A stretch of 51,763 nt of DNA from Candidatus Methanophagales archaeon (GCA_017883965.1 JAFNKG010000009.1:1-51763), one strand, 5' to 3'; positions 1-11,884 are shown, counted from the stretch's first letter. Notes: generated from the sequence alone by a model not told the origin. Numbers and translations: made by a program.

Positions 1-166
1 TACTTGAGCACAACATAAAGACATAAAAGACTAACTCCAGCTACTATTGATACTTTATTTTCGTCAGTTAGTTTCATAATTTATTTCACCTTCTTTTGTT
101 TATTAATCATTGTTTCTTTTTATGCTTTATCATTTTTCAAGCGGGCTCGCAATTTCGCATAACTTC

Positions 167-222
167 AGTATATCCGAACTCAAGTTCGTATATACTCCTC
201 TCTTAACAGTATATCTGAACTT
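167..222. repeat. Three copies of a 15-bp half-site, two forming a 30-bp palindrome
   Basis: The half-site agtatatccgaactc (167-181) is followed directly by its inverted copy (182-196, matching at 13 of 15 positions) and then by a direct copy at 208-222. The set lies just upstream of the TATA-like box of the CCA gene, so it could be an operator. The same ATATCCG...CGTATAT architecture occurs in the iterons at 29203-29310. Confidence 0.6.
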
Positions 223-225
223 CGC

Positions 226-238
226 TATATTTAAATAT
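226..238 (+). promoter_or_regulatory. Probable TATA box for the CCA-adding enzyme gene
   Basis: The run tatatttaaatat fits an archaeal TATA box. It lies about 60 bp before the ATG at 297, which leaves room for a leader of roughly 35-40 nt. The start site is inferred, not seen. Confidence 0.45.
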
Positions 239-296
239 TTCTATCACCAATTCATCTTTTAATTGCTATACGATTTTACGATTAATTTCCCATGCA

Positions 297-1697
297 ATGA
301 AGAAAGAGAACGAAGAGATAAAAAGGATATGTAAAGAGGTCATAAAGAGAATAAGACCTGATGAGGAAGAGAGAAGGCAAGTAAAAGCCGTAATAGACAG
401 TATAATCGCTAAGATAAACAAGAATGCGGCAGAGATGGGCATAGAAGCGCATGCAATCTCCGTTGGGTCAACCGCGAGAAATACATGGATACGTGGCGAA
501 GTGGACATAGATATATTCATCATGTTTCCTGCAGAGATGTCAGAAGCGGACTTAAAAGAGAAGGGGCTTGCACTCGCAAAAAGCATTTCCGATAGATACG
601 AGGAAAGATATGCCTCGCATCCCTATATCCACGCTTACTTTTACGATGCCGAAGGAAGAACGGAGCATGAAGCGGATTTGGTGCCCTGTTTCTCGGTAAA
701 AGACGCATCATCGTTGAAATCCGCAGTAGATAGAACTCCTTTTCATAACGAATACATCGTGAAGAGAATATCCAAGCTGGAAGAGGAAGTGCTACTGCTA
801 AAGCAATTCTTGAAATCATCGGGAATCTACGGCTCCGAGCAAAGAAGAAAAGGCTTCTCCGGTTATCTTTGCGAACTCCTCATCCTGAACTATTCTTCTT
901 TTGCAGAACTATTGAAGAACGCATCACAGTGGAAATATGGCGAAAGAATAGACATCGAAGGTCGGGGCAAATACAAAGGGGCTGGTAAAGACCCACTTAT
1001 TGTAATAGACCCCGTTGACCCAAACAGGAACGTAGCAGCAGCGGTATCGCTGGATTCTTTTTGCAGGTTAATAGATTCGGCGAGGGATTTTTTGGCGTGC
1101 CCTGACGCAAGTTTCTTCTCTTCTGCGAAGAAAAAAGAGATGAGCAGGGCTGAATTTGTGAAGCGCATAAAAGAAAGAGGAACAGAGTTCGTGATGGTCT
1201 TGTTTGAGGCGCCTGACGTGGTAGATGACATATTATTCCCGCAGTTAAGAAAAGCAGAAGCATCCGTCACAAATCTGATAGAAAGAAATGGATTTAAGGT
1301 ATATCGGAGTGACGTGTCCGTAGAAGGAAACAAAGCGTTTTTGATATTTGAGTTGCTCGTCTGGACTCTCCCGCAGGTAAAGAAGCATCTGGGTCCTCCT
1401 GTTACTTCGAAATATCATTCTGAGGAGTTTAAAAGCAAATACGCTTTTCGACCCTCATTTCGTATTGAAAACGGAAGATATATCGTGGAAGTAGAGAGAA
1501 AATATACTGATGTGGTTGGATTACTGAAGAACGAGCTGAGGTCATGTAGTTTGGGTAAACAAATATCAGAAGAGATAAATAAGGAGTATGAGGTTCTAAG
1601 GAACGAAGAGATAAAATTCTTTGAGGGCGTTGGCTATTTCTTCAGGGACTATTTTGTAACTGCTCAATATCTTGTAGACAGAAATCCTAAACACTAA
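297..1697 (+). CDS. cca: CCA-adding enzyme (archaeal class I tRNA nucleotidyltransferase)
   Basis: The enzyme adds or repairs the 3'-terminal CCA of tRNAs in the cytoplasm, using CTP and ATP without a nucleic-acid template. The 466-residue protein has the usual length of the archaeal family. The nucleotidyltransferase signature is clear near the N-terminus: GSTARNTW at about residues 57-64, followed by the metal-binding pair D70-I-D72. The C-terminal half matches the overall pattern of the archaeal body and tail domains. The ATG at 297 is the first in-frame start; an ATG at 292 runs into a stop after one codon. It is consistent with the tRNA-Ser gene at 4264-4349 lacking an encoded CCA. The gene is monocistronic and convergent with the DUF763 gene. 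Confidence 0.95.
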   Translation: MKKENEEIKRICKEVIKRIRPDEEERRQVKAVIDSIIAKINKNAAEMGIEAHAISVGSTARNTWIRGEVDIDIFIMFPAEMSEADLKEKGLALAKSISDRYEERYASHPYIHAYFYDAEGRTEHEADLVPCFSVKDASSLKSAVDRTPFHNEYIVKRISKLEEEVLLLKQFLKSSGIYGSEQRRKGFSGYLCELLILNYSSFAELLKNASQWKYGERIDIEGRGKYKGAGKDPLIVIDPVDPNRNVAAAVSLDSFCRLIDSARDFLACPDASFFSSAKKKEMSRAEFVKRIKERGTEFVMVLFEAPDVVDDILFPQLRKAEASVTNLIERNGFKVYRSDVSVEGNKAFLIFELLVWTLPQVKKHLGPPVTSKYHSEEFKSKYAFRPSFRIENGRYIVEVERKYTDVVGLLKNELRSCSLGKQISEEINKEYEVLRNEEIKFFEGVGYFFRDYFVTAQYLVDRNPKH

Positions 1698-1900
1698 ATC
1701 CGAAATCCTAAACAAATCAAAATGACCGAAATTACAAATTCAAAACAAACCTTTCTTTAGAAAAGAAAGCTTTACCAAAGAAACTATTATTTTTAGTAAA
1801 GGTTTTTGCGAAGCAAAAAAGTTTGTTTTGGTATTTGAATTTAGGATTTTAAAATTGTTTAGAGCTTAGAAATTAGGATTTAGGATTTTCCACATTTTAT
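1683..1900. repeat. Long imperfect inverted repeat between convergent genes, dispersed-repeat type
   Basis: The left arm (about 1683-1752) and right arm (about 1827-1900) are near reverse complements, built from units such as aaatcctaaa and ending in caaaacaaac. They enclose a shorter hairpin-forming repeat at 1747-1783. Fragments of the same aaatcctaaa-type sequence recur at 39145-39185 and on both sides of the small element at 47111-47284, so this is a dispersed intergenic repeat. It may also act as a two-way terminator for the convergent genes. Confidence 0.7.
1747..1783. repeat. 37-bp hairpin repeat, copy 1
   Basis: The core ctttctttagaaaagaaag folds into a short A/T-rich hairpin. A second copy at 5829-5865 differs at one position and an inverted, more diverged copy lies at 16483-16515. 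All three sit at gene ends, so they could act in termination or mRNA 3'-end formation. Confidence 0.65.
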
Positions 1901-1944
1901 TAAGCAAATAGACTATTTTGGTGGGATTTGAGCTGAGCACAAGC

Positions 1945-3081
1945 TCAACATATCCTCACCTTCGCTTTCGCTTCCTTCACTGCATTGCTCAATATCTCGG
2001 TAGTTTCATCCATTGTGCGTCTATCTACCGGATATGGCACGCCATCTTTGCCTCCGAATGCGAAAGAGAACTTAACGGGGTCTCTCCAACTTGGCAGCTC
2101 GCCATATATCAACTCAGAAACAAGCGCTAAAGCTCGAACCGTTGCAGGTCCTACTCCTCTTATAGATAAAAACTGCTCATAGTTTTCCGGCTGATTCTCG
2201 TATGCCACACGAAGTGCGTCCCAGTTTACTCGTCTCGGCAACCGGTATATTATCTCTTCTTCTTTTGACTCACTGCTTTTGCCTTTGATTTTGCCTTTGA
2301 GTTCCTCTTCTGAAACCAAATCGAACTCAAAAAGAGTCCTTTGCCCGCTCCTTATACTTTTCCTTTTATTACCGCTGCCTCCAAGTTCTTTATAAAACCG
2401 CTTCAATTCGCTTGGGTCGGTCTTTGCAAGGTCAACAGATGCTACTCTGCATCCCCTGCTCTCTTTTGAAGTCATGTCCAGCACATTGTCGTGCAGGATA
2501 CCAACAATACCCTGATGCGGCTCCTCATCATACTTCTTTACCGATGAAGAGAGCCAGTGGTATCTCCTTGCATATCGGATGCGGGGATTCATTCCCTGCT
2601 GGATTACCGCCCATTCGCCTTTCTCTGTGATGAACATCGAATGATGATAGAGCTGATAGCCGTCCTGTATGCATGCGTTATCCACCTTTGCGGATATTCT
2701 GCTTGCGTATTTCAGCTCCTCCATCTTACCATCGCTGAGCCTTAACTTCTCACCCAGTGCATCTATATCCGATAATGTGTTTCTCGATGCTTTACCCTTT
2801 CCACCTGCAACACCAATACCAAATTCTTCGGAGTCAATAGCCGATTTCAAAACGCCGCACACTACCGTTGTGGTTCCGCTGCTATGCCAATCATAAGCCA
2901 ATGCACATGATAGCGATTGAAACCAGAGCGGGTCTGCCAATTTCTCTATCGCCCCATTCACGCCATATTCATCTATTATCGCCTCGAAGATAGCATGGGC
3001 TAAGTTTTTCATCCTCTTCACCAGCCAGTAAGGCGCTTTCCCACCGTGAAGTGGCAAATCTACCACGCCCTGCTTCTTCAA
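1945..3081 (-). CDS. DUF763 family protein
   Basis: The 378-residue protein is recognisable as DUF763 from its N-terminus ([15 protein letters not shown]) and its overall length. The biochemical function of this family is not established. The segment around residues 303-325 ([14 protein letters not shown]) looks like a helix-hairpin-helix, which suggests nucleic-acid contact. Some thermophilic members have been linked to DNA repair by context, but nothing here proves it. The start overlaps the end of the L15e gene by 4 nt, so the two are probably translationally coupled, L15e first. The gene is convergent with cca. Confidence 0.85.
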   Translation of the reverse strand: MKKQGVVDLPLHGGKAPYWLVKRMKNLAHAIFEAIIDEYGVNGAIEKLADPLWFQSLSCALAYDWHSSGTTTVVCGVLKSAIDSEEFGIGVAGGKGKASRNTLSDIDALGEKLRLSDGKMEELKYASRISAKVDNACIQDGYQLYHHSMFITEKGEWAVIQQGMNPRIRYARRYHWLSSSVKKYDEEPHQGIVGILHDNVLDMTSKESRGCRVASVDLAKTDPSELKRFYKELGGSGNKRKSIRSGQRTLFEFDLVSEEELKGKIKGKSSESKEEEIIYRLPRRVNWDALRVAYENQPENYEQFLSIRGVGPATVRALALVSELIYGELPSWRDPVKFSFAFGGKDGVPYPVDRRTMDETTEILSNAVKEAKAKVRIC

Positions 3082-3608
3082 CGTACCAAACCCCTTCCCT
3101 TTTTACCTGCCGATGTTTTTCCTCTATAAACCCTTCGTTTATGCGAAGAGCTGCAAATCCAATTCAGGTTCTTATCTGATTTTATCTCTGGATTAGCAGG
3201 CTCAACGAGGATTATTTCATACCACTTCCTTTTTCCATCCTCGGCTACCCAATAAGAATTAAGAACCTCCATGTTTGGATATTTTCTTACAGTTCGCTCC
3301 TCGGCTATTCGCTGCAAGCTCTTTCCTGGTGTCCTTTTGTGCATGCCCATCCTTTTCGTTTTCCTGCCGTGCTTCGGTCTTGATTTCCTCCGCCCCCCTC
3401 TTCTTACCTTTGCTCTCACTACGATGATGCCGTGTTTCGCTTTATACCCTAACGAACGTGCTCTGTCCAATCTCGTCGGTCTTTCTAACCTTATAACTGC
3501 TGGCTCTCTTCTCCACTCTACCAATCTTTTCTGCCTGAGCTCTCCCACGTATGAAGCCCCGGGTCTCTTCCACGCCTCGCTTATATATCCATAAAAGGAC
3601 TTAGCCAT
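3078..3608 (-). CDS. rpl15e: 50S ribosomal protein L15e
   Basis: This is a structural protein of the large ribosomal subunit found in archaea and eukaryotes. At 176 residues it is close to the usual 180-195. It is highly basic throughout and carries the family's conserved N-terminus ([14 protein letters not shown]) and arginine- and lysine-rich middle. It precedes and overlaps the DUF763 gene by 4 nt. It is divergent from the LSm-L37e cluster, with an AT-rich intergenic promoter region at 3609-3744. Confidence 0.97.
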   Translation of the reverse strand: MAKSFYGYISEAWKRPGASYVGELRQKRLVEWRREPAVIRLERPTRLDRARSLGYKAKHGIIVVRAKVRRGGRRKSRPKHGRKTKRMGMHKRTPGKSLQRIAEERTVRKYPNMEVLNSYWVAEDGKRKWYEIILVEPANPEIKSDKNLNWICSSSHKRRVYRGKTSAGKKGRGLVR

Positions 3609-3741
3609 TTTTCCTGTTCTCCCTGAAATGAACCCTTGAAAATAAATAGTATAGGAAGGAAAATAAAGATATATTCTATGATATTATTCTATTCAAAGCA
3701 CATTATAATAATACCGATACAGGTAGCAAGTAGCGCAGTAA

Positions 3742-4244
<503 letters not shown>

Positions 4245-4263
4245 AGCAAAAAGAGAGCCAACG

Positions 4264-4349
4264 GCCGAGGTAGCTTAGTGGACAAAAGCGCCGGCCTTGA
4301 GAGCCGGTGTCCCTCGCGGGACACAAGGGTTCAAATCCCTTCCTCGGCG
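4264..4349 (+). tRNA. tRNA-Ser (anticodon TGA)
   Basis: The acceptor stem pairs GCCGAGG (4264-4270) with CCTCGGC (4342-4348). The anticodon stem is CCGGC/GCCGG with the loop CTTGAGA, which gives anticodon TGA (serine, UCA codons). A long variable arm (tgtccctcgcgggaca), typical of class II serine tRNAs, and the T loop ggttcaaatccc are present. No CCA is encoded. It lies between L37e and aIF2-beta on the same strand and may be processed from a shared transcript. Confidence 0.96.
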
Positions 4350-4400
4350 TTCTCTTGGGGCGTAAGGCGTAACTTAAACATATTAGGAGTAAAAGCTAAA

Positions 4401-4829
4401 ATGGAAGAATATGTTGACCTTTTGGATAGAGCTTTGAGGCAACTACCGAGGGGAAAGACCAACGACTCACGGTTCATTATTCCCACGCCAAAAGTGTTTA
4501 TGGAGGGAAAGACCACAATATTTGACAATTTTGATGCTATGTGCAACTACATAAACAGGGAAAGGGAGCACGTAATGAAATTTTTGCTGAACGAGCTGGG
4601 CACAGCAGGTAAGATAGCAGGCGATAGGGTAATTCTCCAGGGAAGATTTTCCTCGGATGAAGTAGAGCACCAAATTCAGAGATATATAGATGAATACGTG
4701 CTATGCTGGGAATGTAAGAAACCTGATACGCACTTTACGAAGATGGACCGTGTGTGGGTGCTGAAATGCGATGCATGCGGTGCGATTCGTCCTATCATAA
4801 AGCGAAAAGGGGGAACGGTCAAGAAGTGA
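4401..4829 (+). CDS. eif2b: Translation initiation factor aIF2 subunit beta
   Basis: This is the beta subunit of the heterotrimer that delivers initiator Met-tRNA to the small ribosomal subunit. The 142-residue protein has the conserved central segment (FIIPTPKVFMEG near residues 24-35, then the FLLNELGTAG region) and a C-terminal C4 zinc ribbon with pairs CWEC and CDAC. Length is as usual for archaea. The ATG at 4401 is chosen because the open frame upstream runs through the tRNA-Ser gene. It follows that tRNA by about 50 nt in a translation-related cluster. Confidence 0.96.
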   Translation: MEEYVDLLDRALRQLPRGKTNDSRFIIPTPKVFMEGKTTIFDNFDAMCNYINREREHVMKFLLNELGTAGKIAGDRVILQGRFSSDEVEHQIQRYIDEYVLCWECKKPDTHFTKMDRVWVLKCDACGAIRPIIKRKGGTVKK

Positions 4830-4874
4830 CTTTTGCATTTTGCAATTTTCAGTTTGCATTGTTATGTTGGACGC

Positions 4875-5828
4875 TCACAGTTCTGCTTCTATCCCTAATA
4901 TGTTTCTCTCGCCATAAAAAACATCCTTAGCAATTTCTGCACACCCTATTGCTGCGCTATACTTCGTTAATGGTCTGGTTTTAACGTCTAAGAGGCGGTC
5001 TATTCTCCTCTTTATTTCCTCTTTTTCACCCTCAGACCCTGTCAAGAAAACTTCACTGGTGGATGCACCGTAATCTTTCATAAGAACTCGCATCGCTGAA
5101 ATCTCCATGGCGGCAAACAAAGAAAGGGTGTCGAGAACCAACTCCTCATTCCTTACGCTTGCTTTTAGCCATTTCTTCCGCAAGACACCCGCATTTGAGA
5201 AAGCCTCGTTTGCGCTTAGCTTACCTTCTTCAATCTCTCTCAAAAGCTGAAGGTCAATTGGACCTTGATACAACCCCGGTGCAAAGATACAAGCATCTAT
5301 TGCTCCTATTATTATCCCCTTTGCAACAGCCATCGTAACGGTGTTAGAGCTGATGTCAGAGAAAATGAAGTTCGTAAATCCCTTTTTATATATGTGGTAT
5401 GCAACGCCCACCTTTTCAGGGCTTGCGCAATGCGAGAAGAACTTCATCCTGCGGTCTATTTTCTCGCTACCAGCATGTATTCCCGGTATCATTATCGTGG
5501 GAATGCCTGCGTTTTTTATCGCATCAAACACCTTTGTCCCACCGCCGACAATTGAACCGGCTTTTTCACCCTTTACCCCTCTGTTCCTCACCTTTTTTAT
5601 ATCTTTTATCGTAGAAAAGTCATCACCCATCGAATAAGTCAGTGCAACCAATTCTATTTCCTCTGCTTTTAGCTCTAATCCCTTCTCCACCTCTATTATT
5701 ATCTCCTCGCCGCTAATCTCTGCTGCTTTCTTCCTCGAAAGTTCAAAAACTCTTATTGCTCTTTCTTTCTCATCCTCTAACCCTGCAAATCTTATTCCGA
5801 TAGTCCCATGATCTACGCCCACAAACAT
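4875..5828 (-). CDS. Methanogenesis marker 12-like protein (DUF1464, ASKHA fold)
   Basis: The 317-residue protein begins MFVGVDHGTIGIRF, a phosphate-binding type motif of sugar-kinase/actin-like (ASKHA) proteins, and has further glycine-rich motifs (SIVGGGTKVF; FLTGSEGEKEE). The pattern fits the family called methanogenesis marker protein 12, which is nearly restricted to methanogens and methanotrophic archaea and has no settled biochemical role. It is the last gene of the leftward S2-MEMO-RPA-EgsA-UPF0179 cluster. A hairpin-forming repeat (5829-5865) lies just before its start. Its presence is one of the main pointers to a methanogen-related host. Confidence 0.82.
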   Translation of the reverse strand: MFVGVDHGTIGIRFAGLEDEKERAIRVFELSRKKAAEISGEEIIIEVEKGLELKAEEIELVALTYSMGDDFSTIKDIKKVRNRGVKGEKAGSIVGGGTKVFDAIKNAGIPTIMIPGIHAGSEKIDRRMKFFSHCASPEKVGVAYHIYKKGFTNFIFSDISSNTVTMAVAKGIIIGAIDACIFAPGLYQGPIDLQLLREIEEGKLSANEAFSNAGVLRKKWLKASVRNEELVLDTLSLFAAMEISAMRVLMKDYGASTSEVFLTGSEGEKEEIKRRIDRLLDVKTRPLTKYSAAIGCAEIAKDVFYGERNILGIEAEL

Positions 5829-5865
5829 AAACCTTTCTTTAAAAAAGAAAGCTTTACCAAAGAAA
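5829..5865. repeat. 37-bp hairpin repeat, copy 2
   Basis: It is nearly identical to 1747-1783, with one difference in the loop. It sits between the UPF0179 gene and the marker 12 gene, directly next to the marker 12 start codon, so here it is a leader or internal operon element rather than a terminator at a convergent junction. Confidence 0.65.
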
Positions 5866-5894
5866 TATTTTAAAGGTGTTTTTATTCGGATTCT

Positions 5895-6350
5895 TCATTT
5901 GCCTTCTCTGCTTATTTCCACTATTTTTAAAGCTTGTCCCTTTTTGCATTCGCTCGTTGCATTGTCTGTTACTTCCAAGATAGTGCATCTATCTCCCTCC
6001 ATTAGACCTAATGGATGGCAGGAGTCAAACAGCTCACAATCGGTTTCTTCGCAATCCGGAGGCTCAAAAATAATTTTAGAGTTTTTGAAAGCATACTTCG
6101 CTTCCATCGCTACCGTTATAGGCGGTTCTATTACTTCTACCACAGATACGCCCTCTTCGTGAATGTAACAATCATGTTTTATTTCATTTCTTACTTTCTC
6201 TATCCTGTACATCCTGTCAACCTCAAGGTTCATGCAAGTATTTTTTAACCTGCACTCGTCACATTTCTTCGACGCACCTAAAAAAATGAACTCTTCGCCT
6301 TCATTCGCCCATTTAGCACCAATTAACGTTACTATTCGTCCTTCTTCCAT
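5895..6350 (-). CDS. UPF0179 family protein
   Basis: The 151-residue protein has several cysteine pairs, including CDECRLKNTC near residues 33-42 and CEETDCELFDSC near 102-113, which suggests metal or Fe-S binding. This pattern and the length match UPF0179, an archaeal family of unknown function. It lies 29 nt downstream of the egsA stop and in the same direction, so it is probably co-transcribed. No membrane segment or signal peptide is seen. Confidence 0.85.
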   Translation of the reverse strand: MEEGRIVTLIGAKWANEGEEFIFLGASKKCDECRLKNTCMNLEVDRMYRIEKVRNEIKHDCYIHEEGVSVVEVIEPPITVAMEAKYAFKNSKIIFEPPDCEETDCELFDSCHPLGLMEGDRCTILEVTDNATSECKKGQALKIVEISREGK

Positions 6351-6379
6351 TTCTTCTTCCCTCTTTTTTAACTGGTTCC

Positions 6380-7456
6380 CTATTCTATCACTCCGGTAAC
6401 GACGGCAAGTCTTTCTGCTGCTTCATAAGTGAGTCCCGAATCGCCCAATATTGTATATCTACCGGGATTTATTTTGTGAGCGTAGGTCAGCGCTTCTATT
6501 ATATGTTCCTCTTCTATGCCCAAATCCTTTGCGGTTGTTGGAGCGCCTATCTCTTTCAGCACTTCTCGAATTTGTTGCCAGTTCTCTCCATACAGGTTTG
6601 TCATCATTATGGTGCCAACACCGCACTGCTCGCCATGTAAAGCCGGATTCTCAGCTATCATATCCAGAGCATGACTGAATTTGTGTTCAGAACCAGAAGC
6701 AGGGGCTGATGACCCTGCGATGCTTATTGCAACGCCACTGGAAACCAACGCCTTTACGACCGTCCAGGCAGATTTTTCATCCTTTTCCCTTATTTCCTTG
6801 ACGTTCTCCATTATCATATTCGCAGTCATCTCAGAAAGAGCCGCGGCGTAACTGCTGAATTCCGCATCCCTTAAGCGGTGTGCGAGCCGCCAATCCCGGA
6901 CAGCGGTGTAGTTGGCAAGAAGGTCGCCACAGCCAGCAGCAGTGAACCTGTAAGGAGCCGAAGATAATATCTTTGTATCCGCGACAACCGCCAGTGGTGA
7001 ATGTGCCTGTATGGAGACAGGACTGCCTCTGTCCTTATCCTTCATAGATGCTCTTGGCGACGCTATTCCATCGTGAGATGCGATAGTAGGTATAGAAATA
7101 AAAGGAATGCCGAGTTCAAAAGAGGCTATTTTACCCGTATCTATGATAGTTCCGCCACCGATGCCGAGCATGAACTCCGCTTTATCCTCCGATGCCATTT
7201 TTTTCACGCCTTCTATGTTTTCCCCGTTTATAGAACTCACTTCCATCAGGTTGACTTCGTATCCCTCATCAGATAAAATCTCACGCACTTTCTCACCTGC
7301 TATCTTTCTTGTGTGCCTACCTGTAACAATAAAAGCCTTTTTACCCACCTCTAAGTGCTTGCACACCGTGCCTATCTCCCGTAGGACACCATGACCAATC
7401 AAAACATCCCTCGGCAATTGCATCCATTTTACTTTTTCAAATATTTCCATTGTCAT
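6380..7456 (-). CDS. egsA: Glycerol-1-phosphate dehydrogenase [NAD(P)+]
   Basis: The enzyme reduces dihydroxyacetone phosphate to sn-glycerol-1-phosphate and so sets the stereochemistry of archaeal ether lipids. The 358-residue protein has the nucleotide-binding GIGGGTIIDTGK and the zinc-ligand regions typical of the iron-dependent alcohol dehydrogenase/EgsA superfamily: AGCGDLLANY (Asp), SEHKFSHALD and ALHGEQCGVG (His). Its start overlaps the upstream gene by 4 nt. It works with the geranylgeranyl reductase at 31519-32781 in the same lipid pathway, although the two are not linked. Confidence 0.97.
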   Translation of the reverse strand: MTMEIFEKVKWMQLPRDVLIGHGVLREIGTVCKHLEVGKKAFIVTGRHTRKIAGEKVREILSDEGYEVNLMEVSSINGENIEGVKKMASEDKAEFMLGIGGGTIIDTGKIASFELGIPFISIPTIASHDGIASPRASMKDKDRGSPVSIQAHSPLAVVADTKILSSAPYRFTAAGCGDLLANYTAVRDWRLAHRLRDAEFSSYAAALSEMTANMIMENVKEIREKDEKSAWTVVKALVSSGVAISIAGSSAPASGSEHKFSHALDMIAENPALHGEQCGVGTIMMTNLYGENWQQIREVLKEIGAPTTAKDLGIEEEHIIEALTYAHKINPGRYTILGDSGLTYEAAERLAVVTGVIE

Positions 7457-8253
7457 TCTTCCACCACCTTCAACACCCCAACTTCAGGCTCATAGCATCT
7501 CCCCTCCACGATAAACTCATCAATTATTTCCTCTACCCACTCCTCTTTTAACCCTTTCTTCTTCAACTCTTTCATTAACTTTCCACGTCCCATACTTCTC
7601 TTTTCCGCATTATTTAATGTCTCTAATATCATCTCCCCTGTAGTTTTACTGTAATCTTGCCACATGCCCTTTACGGCGTTTATTGCCATACTCCCTAAGG
7701 CATCCAGTTTATCATCGTCAATCGCATAGTGTTCCAGCGCTTCCTTAAAAGCAAAAGCGCTTTCAGATAACTCCTTATTTTCCATTTTTAAAGAAACATT
7801 TAAGCGAAGTGGTTCTATCCTCTCCATTGTCCTCCATGCGGTGTTTATTATCCAACTATTTCTTACACTTTCCCCTACTGCTTCAACTTCTTCAGCCAGC
7901 ATGATAACGCTTTTTCTTTTCCCTGCCCCTTCACGCACATGCAGGTTGCCGATAAAAGCCATGAAAGCCCTTTTTTCTTCTGCATCTACATTCATAAATG
8001 TTCCCAATTGGATAACTTTATTTGTATAGATATTAAGAGTGGCAGTCAAGTCATTTATTTTTATCCTGACTATGTTCCCTCTTTTCTCCACTTCTTTTAC
8101 TTCTCCAACGCCAAAGAGTCTATTGCATCTCGCACACGTAGGAGTGACGAGGAAGGTCGTTCCATTTTCTTCTAAAAAGAAATCACTCTTCAACAACTCT
8201 TCAAAAAACACTCTACTGGTAGGAACCAGCGCATACTTCGTTTTTTTTTCTTG
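7453..8253 (-). CDS. RPA-associated OB-fold protein (COG3390-like)
   Basis: The segment VTPTCARCNRLFGVGEVKEV (about residues 35-54) and the beta-rich region after it resemble the OB-fold of archaeal RPA-associated proteins, which act with single-stranded DNA-binding RPA. The C-terminal 80 residues look like a winged-helix domain joined by a charged linker. At 266 residues it is longer than many family members. The open frame extends 35 codons further upstream, but that would run into the end of the MEMO gene, so the internal ATG at 8253 is chosen. It overlaps egsA by 4 nt. The family call is moderate, and no partner RPA subunit lies in the window. Confidence 0.68.
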   Translation of the reverse strand, partial: QEKKTKYALVPTSRVFFEELLKSDFFLEENGTTFLVTPTCARCNRLFGVGEVKEVEKRGNIVRIKINDLTATLNIYTNKVIQLGTFMNVDAEEKRAFMAFIGNLHVREGAGKRKSVIMLAEEVEAVGESVRNSWIINTAWRTMERIEPLRLNVSLKMENKELSESAFAFKEALEHYAIDDDKLDALGSMAINAVKGMWQDYSKTTGEMILETLNNAEKRSMGRGKLMKELKKKGLKEEWVEEIIDEFIVEGRCYEPEVGVLKVVEE

Positions 8254-8287
8254 CATGAGACGAGTTAAATAGGGATAAAAATAATAA

Positions 8288-9088
8288 TTAAAAAACTGTG
8301 ATGCCGCCATATCCAACAACGCCGGACCTATCACCAGTGACGTCACCGCTTGTTGCATATTTTATCAATTCCCCTTCCTTTGCACCGAGTTTTTTTGCCG
8401 CATGCATCATCGCTACTATCGGACCAATGCCACATGCTGTCGAGTTTCGTTCATACACCCGGTTGTAGAACTTCGCAACATCCAACGCTTTTATCGCTTC
8501 TATCACGTATTCATCTTTCTCTCTCGCTATTCTGTCAGGTTCATAATGAGTAAAATCTGAAGATGCAATCACAACCACTTTTTTCTTGATTTTAGAAATC
8601 GTGTTAGCGAGGTCTTCTCCTATCTCTTTCGCTGTATCCTCATCGCTTAAGCCAATACAAATAGGAACGAAGCGGAAATTCTTATTGAAGAGGAATTGAA
8701 GAAAAGGGAGTTGAACTTCTATGGAATGCTCGTATTTATGCGCATTTTCGTCTAAGTCAATAATCCGTTTTGGCAAAGCATCCACAAATGCTTCGTCCAC
8801 TTCTACTTCTCCTAAAGGTGTTACCCATGTGTCCTTGGAAACAGCTACAAGCGAGCCTATACCCTGATGATTGGGACCGACGATGACGAAGATGTCCGCC
8901 CTGGGAAGTTTAGCGTAAACACTCGCCGCTACACTGCCCGAATACATATACCCCGCGTGAGGAACTACAGCACCGAGAACATTCTCGTTCTCTTCTCTTG
9001 TTATACCAGAGAAGCAATCTCTTAGCTGTTTTTCCAATCGGTCCCTTTCTCCTTCATAAAAGGCACCCGCTACTGCCGCTCTTCTCAT
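8288..9088 (-). CDS. MEMO1 family protein (AmmeMemoRadiSam system protein B)
   Basis: The 266-residue protein starts RRAAVAGAFYEGERDRLEK, typical of the MEMO family, a fold related to iron-dependent extradiol dioxygenases. Conserved segments AVVPHAGYMYSG, IVGPNHQG and SSDFTHYEP are present. The archaeal protein often occurs with a radical SAM and an AMMECR1-like partner. Here the radical SAM enzyme at 18765-20015 is 10 kb away and is not clearly that partner. The gene follows S2 by 11 nt, an arrangement seen widely in Euryarchaeota. The molecular role is not settled. Confidence 0.9.
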   Translation of the reverse strand: MRRAAVAGAFYEGERDRLEKQLRDCFSGITREENENVLGAVVPHAGYMYSGSVAASVYAKLPRADIFVIVGPNHQGIGSLVAVSKDTWVTPLGEVEVDEAFVDALPKRIIDLDENAHKYEHSIEVQLPFLQFLFNKNFRFVPICIGLSDEDTAKEIGEDLANTISKIKKKVVVIASSDFTHYEPDRIAREKDEYVIEAIKALDVAKFYNRVYERNSTACGIGPIVAMMHAAKKLGAKEGELIKYATSGDVTGDRSGVVGYGGITVF

Positions 9089-9099
9089 TTTTTCACCTC

Positions 9100-9753
9100 C
9101 TATATCTCCGCTTCAAAATCATCCACACCATAATTGAATATGAATTCTTCTTCTTTACCTCCCCCCTCTCCTTCTCCTCCTTCTCTACGATGTCTTTCTC
9201 TTAACGTCTCTCCTGCAAGCAGCCAGTAAACAGTGGCAAGCGCTTTTCTACCCTTGTTATTCGTAGGAATGATAAAATCTATGTCAGAGGTAGAATTGTT
9301 TGTGTCACAAAGTGCCACGATAGGTATGCCAGCGTTTACACCTTCCCTCAAAGCCTGCTCATCGGTCATTGGGTCGGTCACGACCAGTATAGAAGGCTCC
9401 GCGAAGTACTCACATTCTGGATTCGTTAAAGTTCCTGGTATAAATCTTCCGACTATTGCTTCAGCGCCCGTAACCTTAGCGAACATGCTCACAGGATGAT
9501 GCCCATATTCTCTCGTGGATACAACCAGTATGGAGGAAGGCTCGTAATTTGCCAAAAACCGTGCCGCTATCCTCAGCCGTTCATCCATAGTTTTTATATC
9601 TAACAGATACAAGCCGTCCGGTCTTGCCTGGTAAATGAATCTCTTCATGTCGCCGGTTTTTTGCTGCGTTCCTATATGAACACCACTCGCCAAGTAATCA
9701 GGACCGGGTATTAATAATGACTCTGCCTTTTCCCTTTCCTTTTCTTGTGCCAT
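9100..9753 (-). CDS. rps2: 30S ribosomal protein S2 (uS2)
   Basis: This is a structural protein of the small ribosomal subunit. The 217-residue protein shows the archaeal S2 pattern: [17 protein letters not shown] near the N-terminus, [17 protein letters not shown], and the C-terminal [20 protein letters not shown] lysine- and glutamate-rich N-terminal extension and a glycine/glutamate-rich C-terminal tail are lineage-specific. It heads the leftward cluster S2-MEMO-RPA-EgsA-UPF0179-marker 12. Its promoter lies in the 50-bp gap shared with ligA. Confidence 0.97.
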   Translation of the reverse strand: MAQEKEREKAESLLIPGPDYLASGVHIGTQQKTGDMKRFIYQARPDGLYLLDIKTMDERLRIAARFLANYEPSSILVVSTREYGHHPVSMFAKVTGAEAIVGRFIPGTLTNPECEYFAEPSILVVTDPMTDEQALREGVNAGIPIVALCDTNNSTSDIDFIIPTNNKGRKALATVYWLLAGETLRERHRREGGEGEGGGKEEEFIFNYGVDDFEAEI

Positions 9754-11849
<2,096 letters not shown>

Positions 11850-11884
11850 GGGTAGGGGCAGAGGGCAGAAAGGTGGTTTATGAG

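Larger units (their letters stand above)
1..296. other. AT-rich intergenic region upstream of the CCA-adding enzyme gene
   Basis: No protein-coding gene is supported here. The stretch is AT-rich. The part nearest the CCA gene holds three copies of a 15-bp half-site and a TATA-like box, both listed separately. Nothing recognisable is seen in 1-160. Confidence 0.6.

Noticed and set aside
4278-4400. N-terminal extension of aIF2-beta
   Set aside because: The frame passes through the tRNA-Ser gene, and family length fits the ATG at 4401.
8254-8358. 35-codon N-terminal extension of the RPA-associated protein gene
   Set aside because: It would overlap the 3' end of the MEMO gene by 71 bp and lacks a ribosome-binding site; the internal ATG at 8253 is adequate.
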